A stretch of 64,000 bases of DNA from Gibbula magus (GCA_936450465.1 OW388294.1:71830075-71894074); one strand, 5' to 3'; positions 35,453 to 46,953 are shown, counted from the first letter of the stretch. The notes: generated from the letters alone by a model not told the origin. Numbers and translations: made by a program.

Positions 35453-36618
35453 TCAGAGTCATAGGCATGTCTCTGGTTGTTTGGCCCCTCATGAATAATG
35501 TCAGATCTTCTTTGATCCTGTTGTTGGTTCATGTCTGTTTGGGAGTGACTTCCTGTCTGGTTTTCTTGGTCATTTCTGTGATTCAGTGTCTGTTGTTGTT
35601 GTTGTTGTTGTAGTGGTTGATTATGGTGGTGACGGCGTCGTTCTTCTCCGGTCTTCCTGCCTTGATTTTGTTGTATTTGTTTCGGCTGTGTTGCATGCTG
35701 CTGTGGTCTTTGTTGTTGATCATGTCGTGGATGTTGCTGATGTGGTCCATATTGTTGTCGCTGGTGTGGTCTATATTCTTGTGTCTGATATGGTCGATGT
35801 GGTCGTTGTGGATGATGTTGTTGTGGCGCTTGGCGATAGTGACGATTCCTTGGTAGCATATGTTTTCCTGTGCTGTTTGTTCTCCTCTGTATTTTCTGCC
35901 AGTTGGAGGTTTGTTCGTTCCTAATTCTCTCGGGGAGGGACCGCATCCAGGTTTCCTTTTTCTGCCAGATTATTTTTGATTTTGATTCCTCTCGGCTAAC
36001 ATCTGTTGTCCAAAGTTCCTCGAGTTTTTCCTTCACGGAATCCTTGCTGACATCTGTTATCAGATTCAGCATTTGGTTGTCAATACGTGAATAGTCCTCA
36101 ACATATTTTGTGTTCTGATGGAGAAGGTTATCACACTCCTCCTCCATCTGTCTCACCGCTATTTTCTTCCTGTCCTCACTGTTAGTGTTGACGGTATCTT
36201 GGTCCATCATGAATTTGGGTGGGATGAATGGTTCTTCCCCATTCATTTGATCTTGCAGTACCTCTGCAGCACCTTTACACCGGATTGCGTTGTAGTACGC
36301 CTGCTTCCTGTCATTCAGGCGTCTAAACCACATTTTGGACAGTCATCTTCGTTTGTTGTAGGCATTTTTTTCCGATTCCTTTTCTTCAATTTGTTTGAAG
36401 TATCTTCCATATGTATTTTCAACATATTGCTTCAGTGTCTGTGGAGATCCTCCAGGGTTTCCCTCAGTATGTTTGCTCTCTTCAATGCCGATGTATTTGG
36501 TAATATTTGTCAGTTGTTCTTGGATCTTCTTGATTTCCAGTTTTAGTTCATCCAATGTATTTTTCCCGCTTGCTTCCAGTTGTCTAATGGAGTTGATTAT
36601 AAGTGTTGTATTTACCAT
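35335..36618 (-). pseudogene. PLE ORF1: coiled-coil plus His/Gln/Arg-rich protein, interrupted by one stop
   Basis: One 428-codon frame with a single in-frame TGA at 36343-36345. The N-terminal 91 residues have a heptad-like amphipathic stretch (LEASGKNTLDELKLEIKKIQ). After the stop the frame continues as MWFRRLNDRKQAYYNAIRCK, a charged middle, and a low-complexity tail rich in Gln, His, Arg (about residues 240-370), which looks nucleic-acid binding. It ends at 35335, overlapping ORF2's open frame by 118 nt in a different frame. Its position and make-up resemble an ORF1/Gag-like chaperone of LINEs, but no homology is claimed. Confidence 0.75.
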
Positions 36619-36746
36619 CTTCAGTGTCTTTCCACGTCGAAAGTAATATATTGAAATAGGTATGTGGTATCAAACGTGGAGAAGTGTATAAGTAAATTTA
36701 AATAATACACTGAAGACGTATATCAACTTTCATAATCAATACTTTA

Positions 36747-36798
36747 TATTCCGATATGCATATTTCGGCTTCTTGTTTCGAAGCTTCATCAGGGAATA
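36747..36798 (-). ncRNA. Type I hammerhead ribozyme, PLE copy B
   Basis: Same 52-nt sequence as copy A, 3871 bp away in the same orientation. Cleavage at both would release a unit-length RNA carrying ORF1 and ORF2. Confidence 0.9.
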
Positions 36799-36962
36799 AT
36801 TGTTTGAAGCATAGCAGTAGTCTTATAGTCTCTGTAAAAATGTCTGTCTTGGCAACACAGGTTGCTAATAACGTCAAAACTATCAACAAGCGTCTTTGAG
36901 AGTTATCCCCACTATAATCTGATTGGTCTTAATTGGCCGTGATAGGATAAGGGATTGTGGTG

Positions 36963-37529
36963 TTAACTGCTGTTTAATGAAGGGGAAAATTTTGAAATGA
37001 AATACTGTTCTTTTGTTACTAATTGTGTGGTAATGTTACCTCCATTATTGTATATTTCGTAAAAAGGAAATATTTTGAATGTACCTTTACTACACTGAGA
37101 TATATGTTTGCTAACTTTTAAGTGTCTTAAATTTTCATCTCTTATTTGCTGTTTGTGCACTGTAACTCTTTTTTGAAGGTTATTAGTTTGTCCAATGTAT
37201 GTGAGATCACAATTTTCACAAGAAATGACATAAATCACGTTTTTCGATTTGCATGACATATTACTCTTAACATGGAAGTCTTTGCCATTTTCAAAAGTAA
37301 CTGATGAACCCTCCTTGAGAAAGGGACACGTTCCACATCTTTTATCAAAACATTTTTTGACACTTGGAAAATTGTGGTTATTTGTAAATTTGGCACATGT
37401 CAGTATCTTTTTCAGGTTTTTGGGTTGACGCTTACTTTTTATTATTTTAGTTTTCTTTAGCATTTGTGCGAGACGGTCATCTTGTCTCATAATGTCTAAA
37501 TTGCTCTGTAATTTCGGGAAGACTTCCAT
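36963..37529 (-). pseudogene. GIY-YIG endonuclease fragment in PLE copy B
   Basis: 188 codons identical to the main copy's endonuclease, plus MEVFPKLQSNLDI joining it to the RT. No RT upstream (5' truncated), so it is a fragment. Confidence 0.85.
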
Positions 37530-37550
37530 GTTGTTTGGGTTATATGTCGT

Positions 37551-37606
37551 TACAAAGGCTAGGACATGTTTATCTTGTTACAAAGGCTAGGACATGTTTA
37601 TCTTGT
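37551..37606. repeat. 28-bp direct duplication at the PLE inverted junction
   Basis: TACAAAGGCTAGGACATGTT and the following TATCTTGT occur twice in a row (37551-37578, 37579-37606), exactly where direct copy B meets inverted copy C. Confidence 0.95.
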
Positions 37607-38114
37607 TGCACAAATGCTAAAGAAAACTAAAATAATAAAAAGTAAGCGTCAACCCAAAAACCTGAAAAAGATACTGACATGTGCCAAATTTACAAATAAC
37701 CACAATTTTCCAAGTGTCAAAAAATGTTTTGATAAAAGATGTGGAACGTGTCCCTTTCTCAAGGAGGGTTCATCAGTTACTTTTGAAAATGGCAAAGACT
37801 TCCATGTTAAGAGTAATATGTCATGCAAATCGAAAAACGTGATTTATGTCATTTCTTGTGAAAATTGTGATCTCACATACATTGGACAAACTAATAACCT
37901 TCAAAAAAGAGTTACAGTGCACAAACAGCAAATAAGAGATGAAAATTTAAGACACTTAAAAGTTAGCAAACATATATCTCAGTGTAGTAAAGGTACATTC
38001 AAAATATTTCCTTTTTACGAAATATACAATAATGGAGGTAACATTACCACACAATTAGTAACAAAAGAACAGTATTTCATTTCAAAATTTTCCCCTTCAT
38101 TAAACAGCAGTTAA
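37607..38114 (+). pseudogene. GIY-YIG endonuclease fragment in PLE copy C
   Basis: Same residues as the main copy from AQMLKKTKIIKSKRQPKN to the stop, on the plus strand; truncated at the 5' end. Confidence 0.85.
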
Positions 38115-38278
38115 CACCACAATCCCTTATCCTATCACGGCCAATTAAGACCAATCAGATTATAGTGGGGATAACTCTCAAAGACGCTTGTTGATTGTTT
38201 TGACGTTATTAGCAACCTGTGTTGCCAAGACAGACATTTTTACAGAGACTATAAGACTACTGCTATGCTTCAAACAAT

Positions 38279-38330
38279 TATTCCCTGATGAAGCTTCGAA
38301 ACAAGAAGCCGAAATATGCATATCGGAATA
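38279..38330 (+). ncRNA. Type I hammerhead ribozyme, PLE copy C
   Basis: Identical motif on the plus strand: CTGATGA at 38285-38291, GAAA at 38311-38314, predicted cleavage after C38324. Confidence 0.9.
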
Positions 38331-38758
38331 TAAAGTATTGATTATGAAAGTTGATATACGTCTTCAGTGTATTATTTAAATTTACTTATACACTTCTCCA
38401 CGTTTGATACCACATACCTATTTCAATATATATATATATATATATATACACATGAATGTTATTTAACTTTTGTTCAGGAAACAAAGCTTATTACAACACA
38501 AACATACTGACGGGTGATACTTACATATGTGAGAGGTGATAAAATACATTATTTTAGTATACTACATAGAACTGTTTTGCACAACATTATAGAACATATC
38601 CCGAAGAAATGCAAAGCAGGGAAGTCCACCATTTACAAACTCGTATATACACGTTCTTGACAAAATAATAGAAGTCAGTGTTAACAGACATGTAATATTT
38701 ACATCTGGTACTGATAAAGATATAACAGAGCTGTGGAGTATTTCAAATGTACATTCAA

Positions 38759-38767
38759 ATGGAACAG
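38759..38767 (+). pseudogene. Paralogue exon 1 (ATGGAACAG)
   Basis: Matches lectin exon 1 including about 100 bp upstream (GAAGTCAGTG, GACATGTAATATT, ACTGATAAA) and intron sequence farther on (GGACAATCGTCATATTGAAA at 39028 versus 8979). Encodes MEQ; donor is GTATTA, weaker than GTAAGT in the first gene. Later exons of the same copy are at 60613, 63319 and 63971. No signal-peptide exon was found between. Confidence 0.65.
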
Positions 38768-39340
38768 GTATTACTTATTAAATATTTGTCATCATGGTTG
38801 TCACAGGTTACTATCACTTTGAATGTTTTTGTGGACGAAAAAAATTTAACACTTCAATATTCAGCACGACTAATTTTCATTGAACGTCACACTCTATATT
38901 TCAATATTTCCTGTTTATATCTGAATGCATGTAATACAGCAAGTATTTGTATATTCTAAATTCATTTAACATCCAATTCATTAAAATAATATGACATATT
39001 AACTAATCTATATGTATTACCTTGAAGGACAATCGTCATATTGAAAACATATTTCAAGTCGCAAGGGGACACTTTATCATAGTGAATTGACGTCATTATC
39101 CATAATATGATATTGTTTAATCTGTGACTTTGAATTATAAATGATGCATTGATGAAGAGCAAGCCTTTGACGGAAAGAATATATATTTTGAAAAATTTCA
39201 TAACCTTAGTAATATATACAAAATTAAATCCATGTCGATGTAGTATCAAATGTTTGAGAGGCATTCTAGAAGACAAATATTTTATGGATGATCAACTTCT
39301 TTATTATCAATAGCGACGTTTCGGTTTAGATCGTTATTTA

Positions 39341-39485
39341 AGAAATAGAAGACAAGTTGGCGTGTTTTATCGTTGAATAAAACGTAGCAGGGAGCATAAA
39401 ACACGAAGGGCTCAGCCCTGAGTGTTTTATGCTCTCTGCTATGTTTTATTCTACGATAAAGCACGCCAACTCGTCTTTTATTTCT
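39341..39485. repeat. Long hairpin with GGGCTCAGCCC loop
   Basis: AGAAATAGAAGACAAGTTGG and following bases pair with the end at 39485. The loop reads AAGGGCTCAGCCCTGAG, itself an inverted repeat. Confidence 0.8.
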
Positions 39486-39583
39486 TATATGAGATGCCCT
39501 TAAACAGTTACTCGATTTTATATGAAAACCGTGGAGATACTATGTTGTTTGTAAAAACTATGTTTTGAAAATCGTAGATATAT

Positions 39584-39940
39584 AGAATCTCACCCAAGTG
39601 TCTTCTGATATCAAATATATCAACACGAGTTGATTAAAGGTACAAATATCCGAGGCTTGCCGAGGATATTTTTACTTTAATCAACGAGTGTTTGACTACT
39701 TCAGCAGTGAGCTCAGTTATGTCATAGCATTGTGACGTCATCAGCATTATGACGTCATAACATTGTCAGCAGTGTTCTCAGTGATGTCAAAGCCTTGTGA
39801 TGTCATAAGCTTATGATGTAATAGGATTGTGACGATTTGATTGTTGCGATATCTACAATGTAGATATCGCTTGTAGATATCGTTTGATCTCACACAAGCG
39901 ATATCTACTGTGGGAACCAGTTTTGGATGATAAATTGATG
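39584..39940. mobile_element. Composite hairpin MITE, copy 2 (rearranged)
   Basis: Begins AGAATCTCACCCAAGTGTCT like 52320; loop CCGAGGCTTGCCGAGG; then CATAGCATTGTGACGTCAT repeats and CGATATCTAC blocks. The right arm of the hairpin is lost after 39697. Confidence 0.7.
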
Positions 39941-40877
39941 TCTCCCGTCGTACACTTTCGCTAGCATTGAACAATCAACGTGACGTAAAATATGACGTCA
40001 TTTGCTAAGCGACGCTCTAACTGACGTCTAAAATCACGAGTTTTATTGTCTCATAAAGCACGCTGTCGGTCCCATTGACCGCCTGTTTTTTTATTGCCGC
40101 TGGTATCTTATATACCGTTATCAAGCATGATAACGGTAGCCCTATAAGGTACTATGTTTGATAACGGTATACGAATCTATACTGAAACGTCGCTATTGTA
40201 AATAAAGAAGTTGATCATCCCTAAAATATTTGTCTTCTTTGTCTTCTTCGATGTAGTATCACTATTTATCATATGGATGGTGTTAACGATGCAATAAAAC
40301 AATAAACAATGCAATAAATCTGATAAACTTGGTATCCAAATCTGATAAATATGCAAAACAGGTCAAAGGTCAAATACACGAACTACTTTCGCAAAATTCC
40401 ACTCTGTTCATGCGAATCCTATAGCTAAAACTGTTTACGAATCATTGAAAAGGCGTAAACGGGAGTTTACCCGCGTATTTCCGCTTGAATGAATGGATAT
40501 TCGAAAACACGAAATCATCTGATATGGTACAGTGCATTTATAGTTTTATCAAAGTCAAGATAATTGTAGATCATTCAACACGTCAGTGCGCTATTGACCA
40601 ACATCGGCAGGTAGCTGCAGTGTCCTGTGTACAAAATGAATCTTGATGTGTCAGTCCCAACCGACGCGCCACGTCGATCGCACTAGCAATTTGGCAGTTC
40701 TTGAGGGCTGAGCATACGGTATTTGGTACATTTATAGGTACTTATTGTCATAAACGAAAGAAACAAACCCACCTCTCAAATAACTACCGGTTAAGTGTGA
40801 AAGATACAGTTATGCGGCCATCCGAATCGATCCTGCAACGCAGCTTCCAAAACGTTGAAACTAGAGTTACTTCCCTT

Positions 40878-41455
40878 GTGACATCTTCGCACGCATCGGG
40901 CCATATATGCACTTTTAGAAAATGCATTCTGACCCTTGCGACAATTTGAAGTGATTTCTGAGACAGGGTCAGCGCCACCTATCGTCCAAAGAGAGTTACG
41001 TCCCCTCTATTGACCAATCAAATCGGTCGTTACCAACCCAAACGATCCAAAAGTTGGTAATTCACCGACATCTTTACAAATTGGTTATAATACTTTGGGA
41101 TTTTTCATCTCGGATGTTAAGCTCATTTGCATAATATAAGTTTCAAAACGGATTTTAACTTCAATGGGAAAAATAAACAAGTAAGCTATTATCAGATCTT
41201 GAATAAATTGTGGTTTGTTTCATTTACCCACACGTTGTGATTTAGTTTTATCACTAATTAATCGAGTGTAATCAGCGTAGTACGGTTAATTCAAATTAAA
41301 AGAAGAAACGTTCACCCAACATGTCTGTGCGTCTACACCATAGCTCAACAGTCGTATTACTTCGTGTCTCAGAAATCCCTTCGAGTTGTCGCAAGGGTCA
41401 ATATGCATTTTCTAAAATTGCATATATGGCCCGATGCGTGCGGAAGATGACCTTG
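40878..41455. repeat. Pair of 90-bp inverted repeats, 400 bp apart
   Basis: CGCACGCATCGGGCCATATATGC, TTTTAGAAAATGCAT and TGACCCTTGCGACAA occur at 40887-40965 and inverted at 41370-41450, roughly 85-90% alike. Could be the sub-ends of a small transposon; no target duplication was identified. Confidence 0.65.
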
Positions 41456-41767
41456 TGATAGCAACGTGATTTATGAGTGCTTTTTAATCGTAAGATAGAT
41501 GCTTATGAACTGATTGAAACCATCTCCATGAACAAGAAACCAGGGACCAATTGTTGATTTTTGAAATAATCGCGCACATCGTGTTTTTAAATTGTTTTAA
41601 TTAAGAACTATTTCTAGGCACTTCACGATGTCGTGACCATCACTTTGTTGTACCGTTTATGATATTAGTCCGCTAAAATTGGGTCAATTCTCTTACCTCT
41701 TTTAACACAAAAAACAGGTTTCTTTTAATAATGACATAATGTGATAGAGAGATTATCAACCTCGCGT

Positions 41768-41883
41768 GTTTCCGTATCATTAATTTAATATATTTGGAAT
41801 AAAAAAAATGATGTATTATGCTCGCCAAAGGCTCGCATAATACAATTATATTTCCAAAAATATGTTATTAATGATACGGAAAC
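41768..41883. repeat. Hairpin element, GCCAAAGGCTCGC loop
   Basis: GTTTCCGTATCATTAAT pairs with ATTAATGATACGGAAAC; inner TGTATTATGCTCGCC pairs with GGCTCGCATAATACA. Confidence 0.85.
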
Positions 41884-44274
41884 ATTCTAGGTGTACAACT
41901 CACTCTCACTCGACAATTGTAACATGACTTCGGTGTATCCTTGATTCTGATTGGTTGATTTGCCTGCGTTGAATGACAATGAATACCTGCAAATTAAATT
42001 GGGCGAATCACTGCGAACTTTTACATCATGTTTACAAGATTCGGCCCGACTCAAAACTTATTATTTTCTATTTCTCTTCATATGTGTGCGTTACTAAAAT
42101 TTGACAGGTGTCATTGTCATTTCCTGACTTGTGTATACCCGTATAGGTCACACATAACTCTTATTATGAATTAGTTTCAAGTAACTAAAATGTTTTCAAC
42201 TACTTAAAGGTGCACTCCGGCATATTTTCCACTTTTAAACTAGAAGGTTTTCCTGCAATTATTTAACATGGATTTGTTCATTTCTACTATTCAGACACTT
42301 CCACAAAAAATGGCAAAAATTTGTCGAGGGGTTTTCTAGAAAATCACCGCTAAAATCTGTCATCTTAATTATGGAAACGTTTCCATAAATATGGCGGCTA
42401 AACCGGAAATGATTGACTCGCGTGTACACCACTTCCACCACCAACTCCTCACAGTGCAGTAAACAAACGTGTAGCGAAAGCACCGACGACAATCCGACGG
42501 AGCCTTCAGACAATCGACAGTCATATTAATAAAAGATCTACAGCGAGCAACCATCAAAGACACGAATATTTCCACGTTGCCGTAGGACCAACTTGAAGGA
42601 CGGTCATTTTCTCCCAAACCTCGACGCATGTCAACTGTCACAGTGTCGGAGCACCGGTACTGTCGAGATACGCGACTGGAGTCGAGCAGCTGTCGAGAGG
42701 TGAGTGGGACGCTTTCACACTTTATTATTTTATCATAACTTGTGGATAGTCAAATATATTTAGGTTTTGAAATGTGCACGTCAAGCCTCAGGTTTGTAGG
42801 AACACGTAAAGGTAAATAGTTTCAAATATAATTTCTTCTGTCCCAAATTCCATTGAACTGAACAACGTCGCCTCATGCGGCTGACAGTGTTTACTTTTTC
42901 TCCGGTAATAAATATTCTTCAGACCAGATCGCAACTAAGTTTTGGTTTGCGCAAGTAGGCCTACAAATAAATCTAGGCCTAATTTACGCCTTGTAGACGT
43001 TTGAATCTATAGTAATTGTTAGTTTCAGGTCCCAATTTTCACTCTCAGCTCTCTAGTCTGAGTCTCTCACTTCCGGAATAAGAATTTGTTTGGTCAATAT
43101 TCTGTTTGCCAGTCAGTCTGTTAATTGAAAGAAAAAATTAATCTTGTAGATTTGTTTAATCCTCTTGTATTATGACCGTGAATAAAATCACTGTTTCATA
43201 TTTGGAATGCAGTAAATTCCTGTAATGTAATTTAAACTATTTTCATGATTTCATAACTTGTCATTTGGCCTACTTCAACAACAAAAATAGATCATCTACC
43301 CTATTTCATATGATAGTAAAGTGTACTATCGTTATTATGTTACATTTTTTAGAATTCATCAACTTGAATGTAATTCAGTTAGGTTTACATATTGCTTATA
43401 GTTGTCCACTGGTAACTATATATAAATACATTTTTATAAAATGTGATGAACAAATAATTACTGCTACTGAATAGACTGTACACCAAGGATGAATAGAATG
43501 GAGTGAGAGAAAAAATATATAAATGAACACATAAATGATTAAAATTGAAATGTCCATGTCCATGTCAATTTTCCTGTTATGCTTATGCTGGAATTATTTT
43601 TGAAAAGGAAATAGCCATTAGTTTATTTACAAATGCTAACTGTAACCTGATTCATTGAAGGCAGGCGATTATTTATTTAAAAAAGGGCTTAGACACAGCA
43701 ATTATTCAAGGCAGGTGATTATTCAAGGATTAATGGTACCTTGAATGTTTGTTTTTAATTAATTTAATTCATACACAATTCCCTCTTCCTAGGCCCTTTG
43801 TGTCAAACATAATTACTTCTGTTTGTGTTATATTTTGTCAATGACAAATACCAAATTATTAATAATAAACAGTTCTAAACCATAATTTTGTTGATTGATT
43901 AAAATATGAGAAATATGTGTAGTACCAATGGAAAAAGCAGGAAGATTTTAAATAGTGATTGAATGTCAAATTAAATAATAGTCAAATTCAATTACACTTC
44001 TTTGCTTTAAAGATTTTATACATTAATAATTGCATGCTGATTGTTTTTATTTCAGTGTGAAGCTGACTACTGCAGATGAGTCTATGAAAGCAGAAAATTC
44101 CAACTGCTTTTCAAAACTAGTGTGTACATGCAGAATGAGAAAAGAATTAGATATCTGGAACAAACCCATCATTCTGTAAGTACCGGTATTTATTTTTCGG
44201 TAATTATTATTAGGTATGTAGAAACCCAAAAACTGGAGTAAACAGGTGATAAATTTTACTGATAATTTGAAATA

Positions 44275-44534
44275 TACCATATTTCCTCTAATAAGTGCTG
44301 GGTCTCCAATAAGCGCCGGGCCTCTAATAAGCGCTGGGGGGTCAATGGTAGTTGAGAAAATAAGTGCCGGGCCTCCAATAAGCGCCGGGTCTAAACCATT
44401 AGATTAATGCTTCCTTAGTAAACTTCAATATTCTATTAAAGAAATAAGCGCCGGGTCTCTAATAAGCGCCGGGGGGGGGGTCAAGGAGTGCTGGAAAAAA
44501 AAGCGCCCGGGTTCTTATTAGAGGCAATACTGTA
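44275..44534. mobile_element. TA-flanked MITE rich in AATAAGCGCCGGG
   Basis: Ends TACCATATTTCCTCTAATAAG and CTTATTAGAGGCAATACTGTA are inverted repeats with TA at the borders. The interior repeats AATAAGCGCCGGG(C/T)CTCT. TA duplication suggests Tc1-mariner/pogo type. Confidence 0.75.
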
Positions 44535-44616
44535 TAGCAGTTATGTTGGGCCTGTGGTTTTAATTTTCACTAACCCAAAATAAAAAAAACACTAGCCCCA
44601 GTGCATCATTTTGTAC

Positions 44617-44838
44617 AACTTCCCAATGCTAGGCATAACTCTTGCCAGTCTCCATTACTGGCTGATTTAGGCCTTGCAGTATTTCCTTAAGAAATCTGTG
44701 TTTAGAAATCCAGGCCCGCTATGCATTTCTGGTGCAGCGATTCACTATTTTGACACAACAAAGCGAGGGAAATACCGCAAGGGATAAATCAGCCAGTAAT
44801 GCAGATTGGCAAGAGTTATTCCTTGTGTTTGGAAGTTG
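44617..44838. mobile_element. AACTTCC-ended palindromic MITE, copy 1
   Basis: AACTTCCCAATGCTAGGCAT at one end and its near complement TGTTTGGAAGTT at the other. Contains CAGTAATGGAGACTGGCAAG-type inverted arms and GAAATCCAGGCCCGCTATGC in the middle. Copies at 47967-48190 and 62014-62230. Confidence 0.85.
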
Positions 44839-45099
44839 CATTTAGTATTAAAATTTTAAATTACCAACATAAACCTTTATGAGACATTTATTAAATCATA
44901 ATAATGATTCACTCTTTCACATTCAGAAATAAATTTGACACTAGTCCTTTGGTCTGAGACTAATATTGTAACCTTGGGCTAACACAAGTTGAGAATTGGT
45001 AGCCCTGTGAGCTTGTAAAACTCCTGGATCACTGTGGAGTATTCATACTATGAGTTTTCAATCTTAAAAATAACTAGAAATATGTGCATGTGATGCACT

Positions 45100-45733
45100 G
45101 TGATGTCCCCCGCTCCAACTTTCAATCCAATCTAGTCATATTACCCTTATTGTTCACTTATGCTAAGCACTAAATTCAATACTGCATTAATAAAAAATTC
45201 AGAATAGCCAAAGTAGCAAAAGGCACCACTCTATCACTAGGTCTAAGCAAATACAAAGTTTGGTGAAAGAATATTGAACGGTTATGGAGATAGAGGCCGG
45301 AAAAGATCCCTACCCCCAATATGCACTAAGTTCAAATTGTTTCCATGGAAACCAGAAAAAAAAATAAAAATTCAGAAGAACCAAAATAGCAAAAGGCACC
45401 AATCCACCACTAGGTTTAACCACATACGAAGTTTCGTAAAGAAATACTAGATAGATTTTGAAATAGAGGCCAGAAAAGGTCCCTACCCCCAATTTGCACT
45501 AAGTTCAATAGGTTCCATGGAAACCAGAAAAAATAAAAAAATTCAGAATAACCAAAATAGCAAAAGGCACCACTCCACCACTAGATCTAACCACATACCA
45601 AGTTTCGTGAAAAAATATTGAACATTTTTTTAGATATGGCCCGGAAAAGAAAGCATTTCGGAATGACCGAATGACCGAATAACGGACGGAGGCGAAAACA
45701 TTATGTCTCACGAAAAACATTTCGGGGGACATA
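45100..45733. repeat. Dispersed element with about 180-bp internal tandem repeats
   Basis: Ends GTGATGTCCCCCG and CGGGGGACATAAT are inverted. Three diverged units contain CCAAAATAGCAAAAGGCACC, ACCACATAC(C/G)AAGTTTCGT and GGTCCCTACCCCCAAT. Confidence 0.75.
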
Positions 45734-46303
45734 ATAAATAAAGCAATTAATACCAGATGAGCTACAGAGTTCTACTTTCACTAGCTAAGCACTAATAGTT
45801 ATGTGTCCAATAGGAACAATATTGAACAATGTTAGATGGCTGTCATCCTGTTCAGTTATACATTCATAATAATTGCAAATATAGATGTGAAATTTTATAT
45901 TTATAATACAATATATGTAACTATTTCAGCGATTCAGCCAACAATGTTGGAGATTATCACATTCTCCGAAGACTTATGGGACATAACACCTCTTCGACAT
46001 TACGGAAACCACTAATGAAAGTGAAAGCATCATGTATGATCCTAGCCCAACAAGAGACTGTTCATTGAGTTACCTGTGCAGATGAGATCCAGGTGGATGA
46101 AAGGCCCCTACCTAGTGTTTCAAAGCAAAACTGTTCAACATGCAAGAAGTTGAGTAAGTTGTAATTATCACATCTTTAACTGAAACTGTAATCCCAGATA
46201 TGTAATTATTGTATTTTTTTCTCTAAATAAATGGCATGTATTTCCAACCTGGTAACCGTTCCCTGTCTGCTGTCCGTCCGTCCGAAACTTTTCGCTTATT
46301 ACC

Positions 46304-46500
46304 TCATCAGGCCTGAAAGGTCCGATGGGCTTCTGGCATGGCACGGTGTCCATCCATCCGTCCATCCATGTGTAAACTTTTTGCTTTTTGGACTTCTTCT
46401 CCAGAACCAATTACTCCAGAGAGCTGAAATGTTATGTGCAGACTTCTTGGCCTATGGAGATTCTAAATTGTAGATTTCGTGACCCTGTGACCCCAGTTCC
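46304..46500 (+). repeat. CTCATCAGGCCTGAAAGG dispersed repeat, copy 1
   Basis: Shares CATCAGGCCTGAAAGG, CTGGCATGGCA, GAAATG/TTATGTGCAGACT, TTGGCC and ATTCTAAATTGTAGATTTCG with 47266-47463 in opposite orientation. No coding role seen. Confidence 0.75.
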
Positions 46501-46953
46501 ACATTGTCTAGAGAGCTGAAATGTTGTGTACACATTCCTTAGACAATGGATATTCTAAATATAAAATCCTATTCTTGACTTATTTTCCAGTATGAAACGC
46601 TCTAGAACAAGCTGAGAACAATTTATTTACAATCAATACATATCCTGATGAGCTACAGAGCCCATGGCTGTATTTTTAGCTCATCATTCTGCTATGTTAT
46701 CCTGCTCCATGACTGTGTAAAAATAAGAGCCTTTAATACAGTCTAGATCTTTATTCAGCAAGTCTAGATAAACTGAATACACAAACTGGTAGTATTGAAA
46801 AATATGTAATCATAAGGATGAAGATACAATAATTTAAAAAATTCCATAGACTGAATTTTAGTCTAATGTCTATGATAAATGTTCATTGGGTTTTGGTCAG
46901 GTTTTTGTGAATGATTTTTCTACTCATAATTAGGATTCATTAATACAGTATAC

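Larger units (their letters stand above)
36646..37578 (-). repeat. PLE partial copy B (direct, upstream)
   Basis: Nearly identical to 32821-33700 and leads directly into the ORF1 leader, as expected for the end of an upstream tandem unit. Carries an intact C-terminal ORF (37529-36963, 188 codons, MEVFPKLQSNL...) with the GIY-YIG motifs, plus a hammerhead. It retains GAA where the main copy has TAA. Confidence 0.9.
32821..38432 (-). mobile_element. Penelope-like retroelement (PLE) with partial tandem and inverted copies
   Basis: Read on the minus strand: an inverted partial copy (37607-38432), a direct partial copy (36646-37578), ORF1, ORF2 with RT and GIY-YIG endonuclease, and the 3' end at 32821. 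The terminal sequence (hammerhead plus GIY-YIG end) occurs three times. The two direct copies are 3871 bp apart, the length of one unit. Partial tandem plus inverted copies (pseudo-LTRs), RT-GIY-YIG fusion and hammerheads are established PLE traits. The CxxxxCxxC motif before GIY-YIG suggests a Neptune/Poseidon-like group (inference). Confidence 0.92.
37607..38432 (+). repeat. PLE partial copy C (inverted)
   Basis: Reverse complement of the copy B region plus the first bases of the ORF1 leader (through CACTTCTCCACGTTTGATAC). Contains the endonuclease fragment and a plus-strand hammerhead; ends in (AT)n. Confidence 0.9.
39269..40236. mobile_element. TIR element with about 50-bp TIRs, holding nested repeats
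   Basis: AGAAGACAAATATTTTATGG, GATGATCAACTTCTTTATTA and AATAGCGACGTTTCGG at the left end match the inverted right end (40183-40236) with few differences. Inside are a long hairpin (39341-39485) and a rearranged copy of the composite MITE (39584-39940). No ORF of note. Confidence 0.7.

Noticed and set aside
35586..35924. Val/Asp-rich plus-strand ORF opposite ORF1
   Set aside because: Antisense shadow of the Gln/His-rich repeat in ORF1.
36343..36345. TGA in PLE ORF1 as selenocysteine or programmed read-through
   Set aside because: There is no supporting structure and ORF2 also has a nonsense codon; simple mutation is more likely.
32821..37578. Reading the direct copies as LTRs of an LTR retrotransposon
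   Set aside because: The copies contain coding sequence (GIY-YIG) and there is no gag-protease-integrase; a PLE with pseudo-LTRs explains them.
46295..46325. CTGATGAGG followed by GAAA on the minus strand in the dispersed repeat
   Set aside because: Stem II is only one pair and no stem I partner is found; the same repeat at 47449 lacks GAAA.
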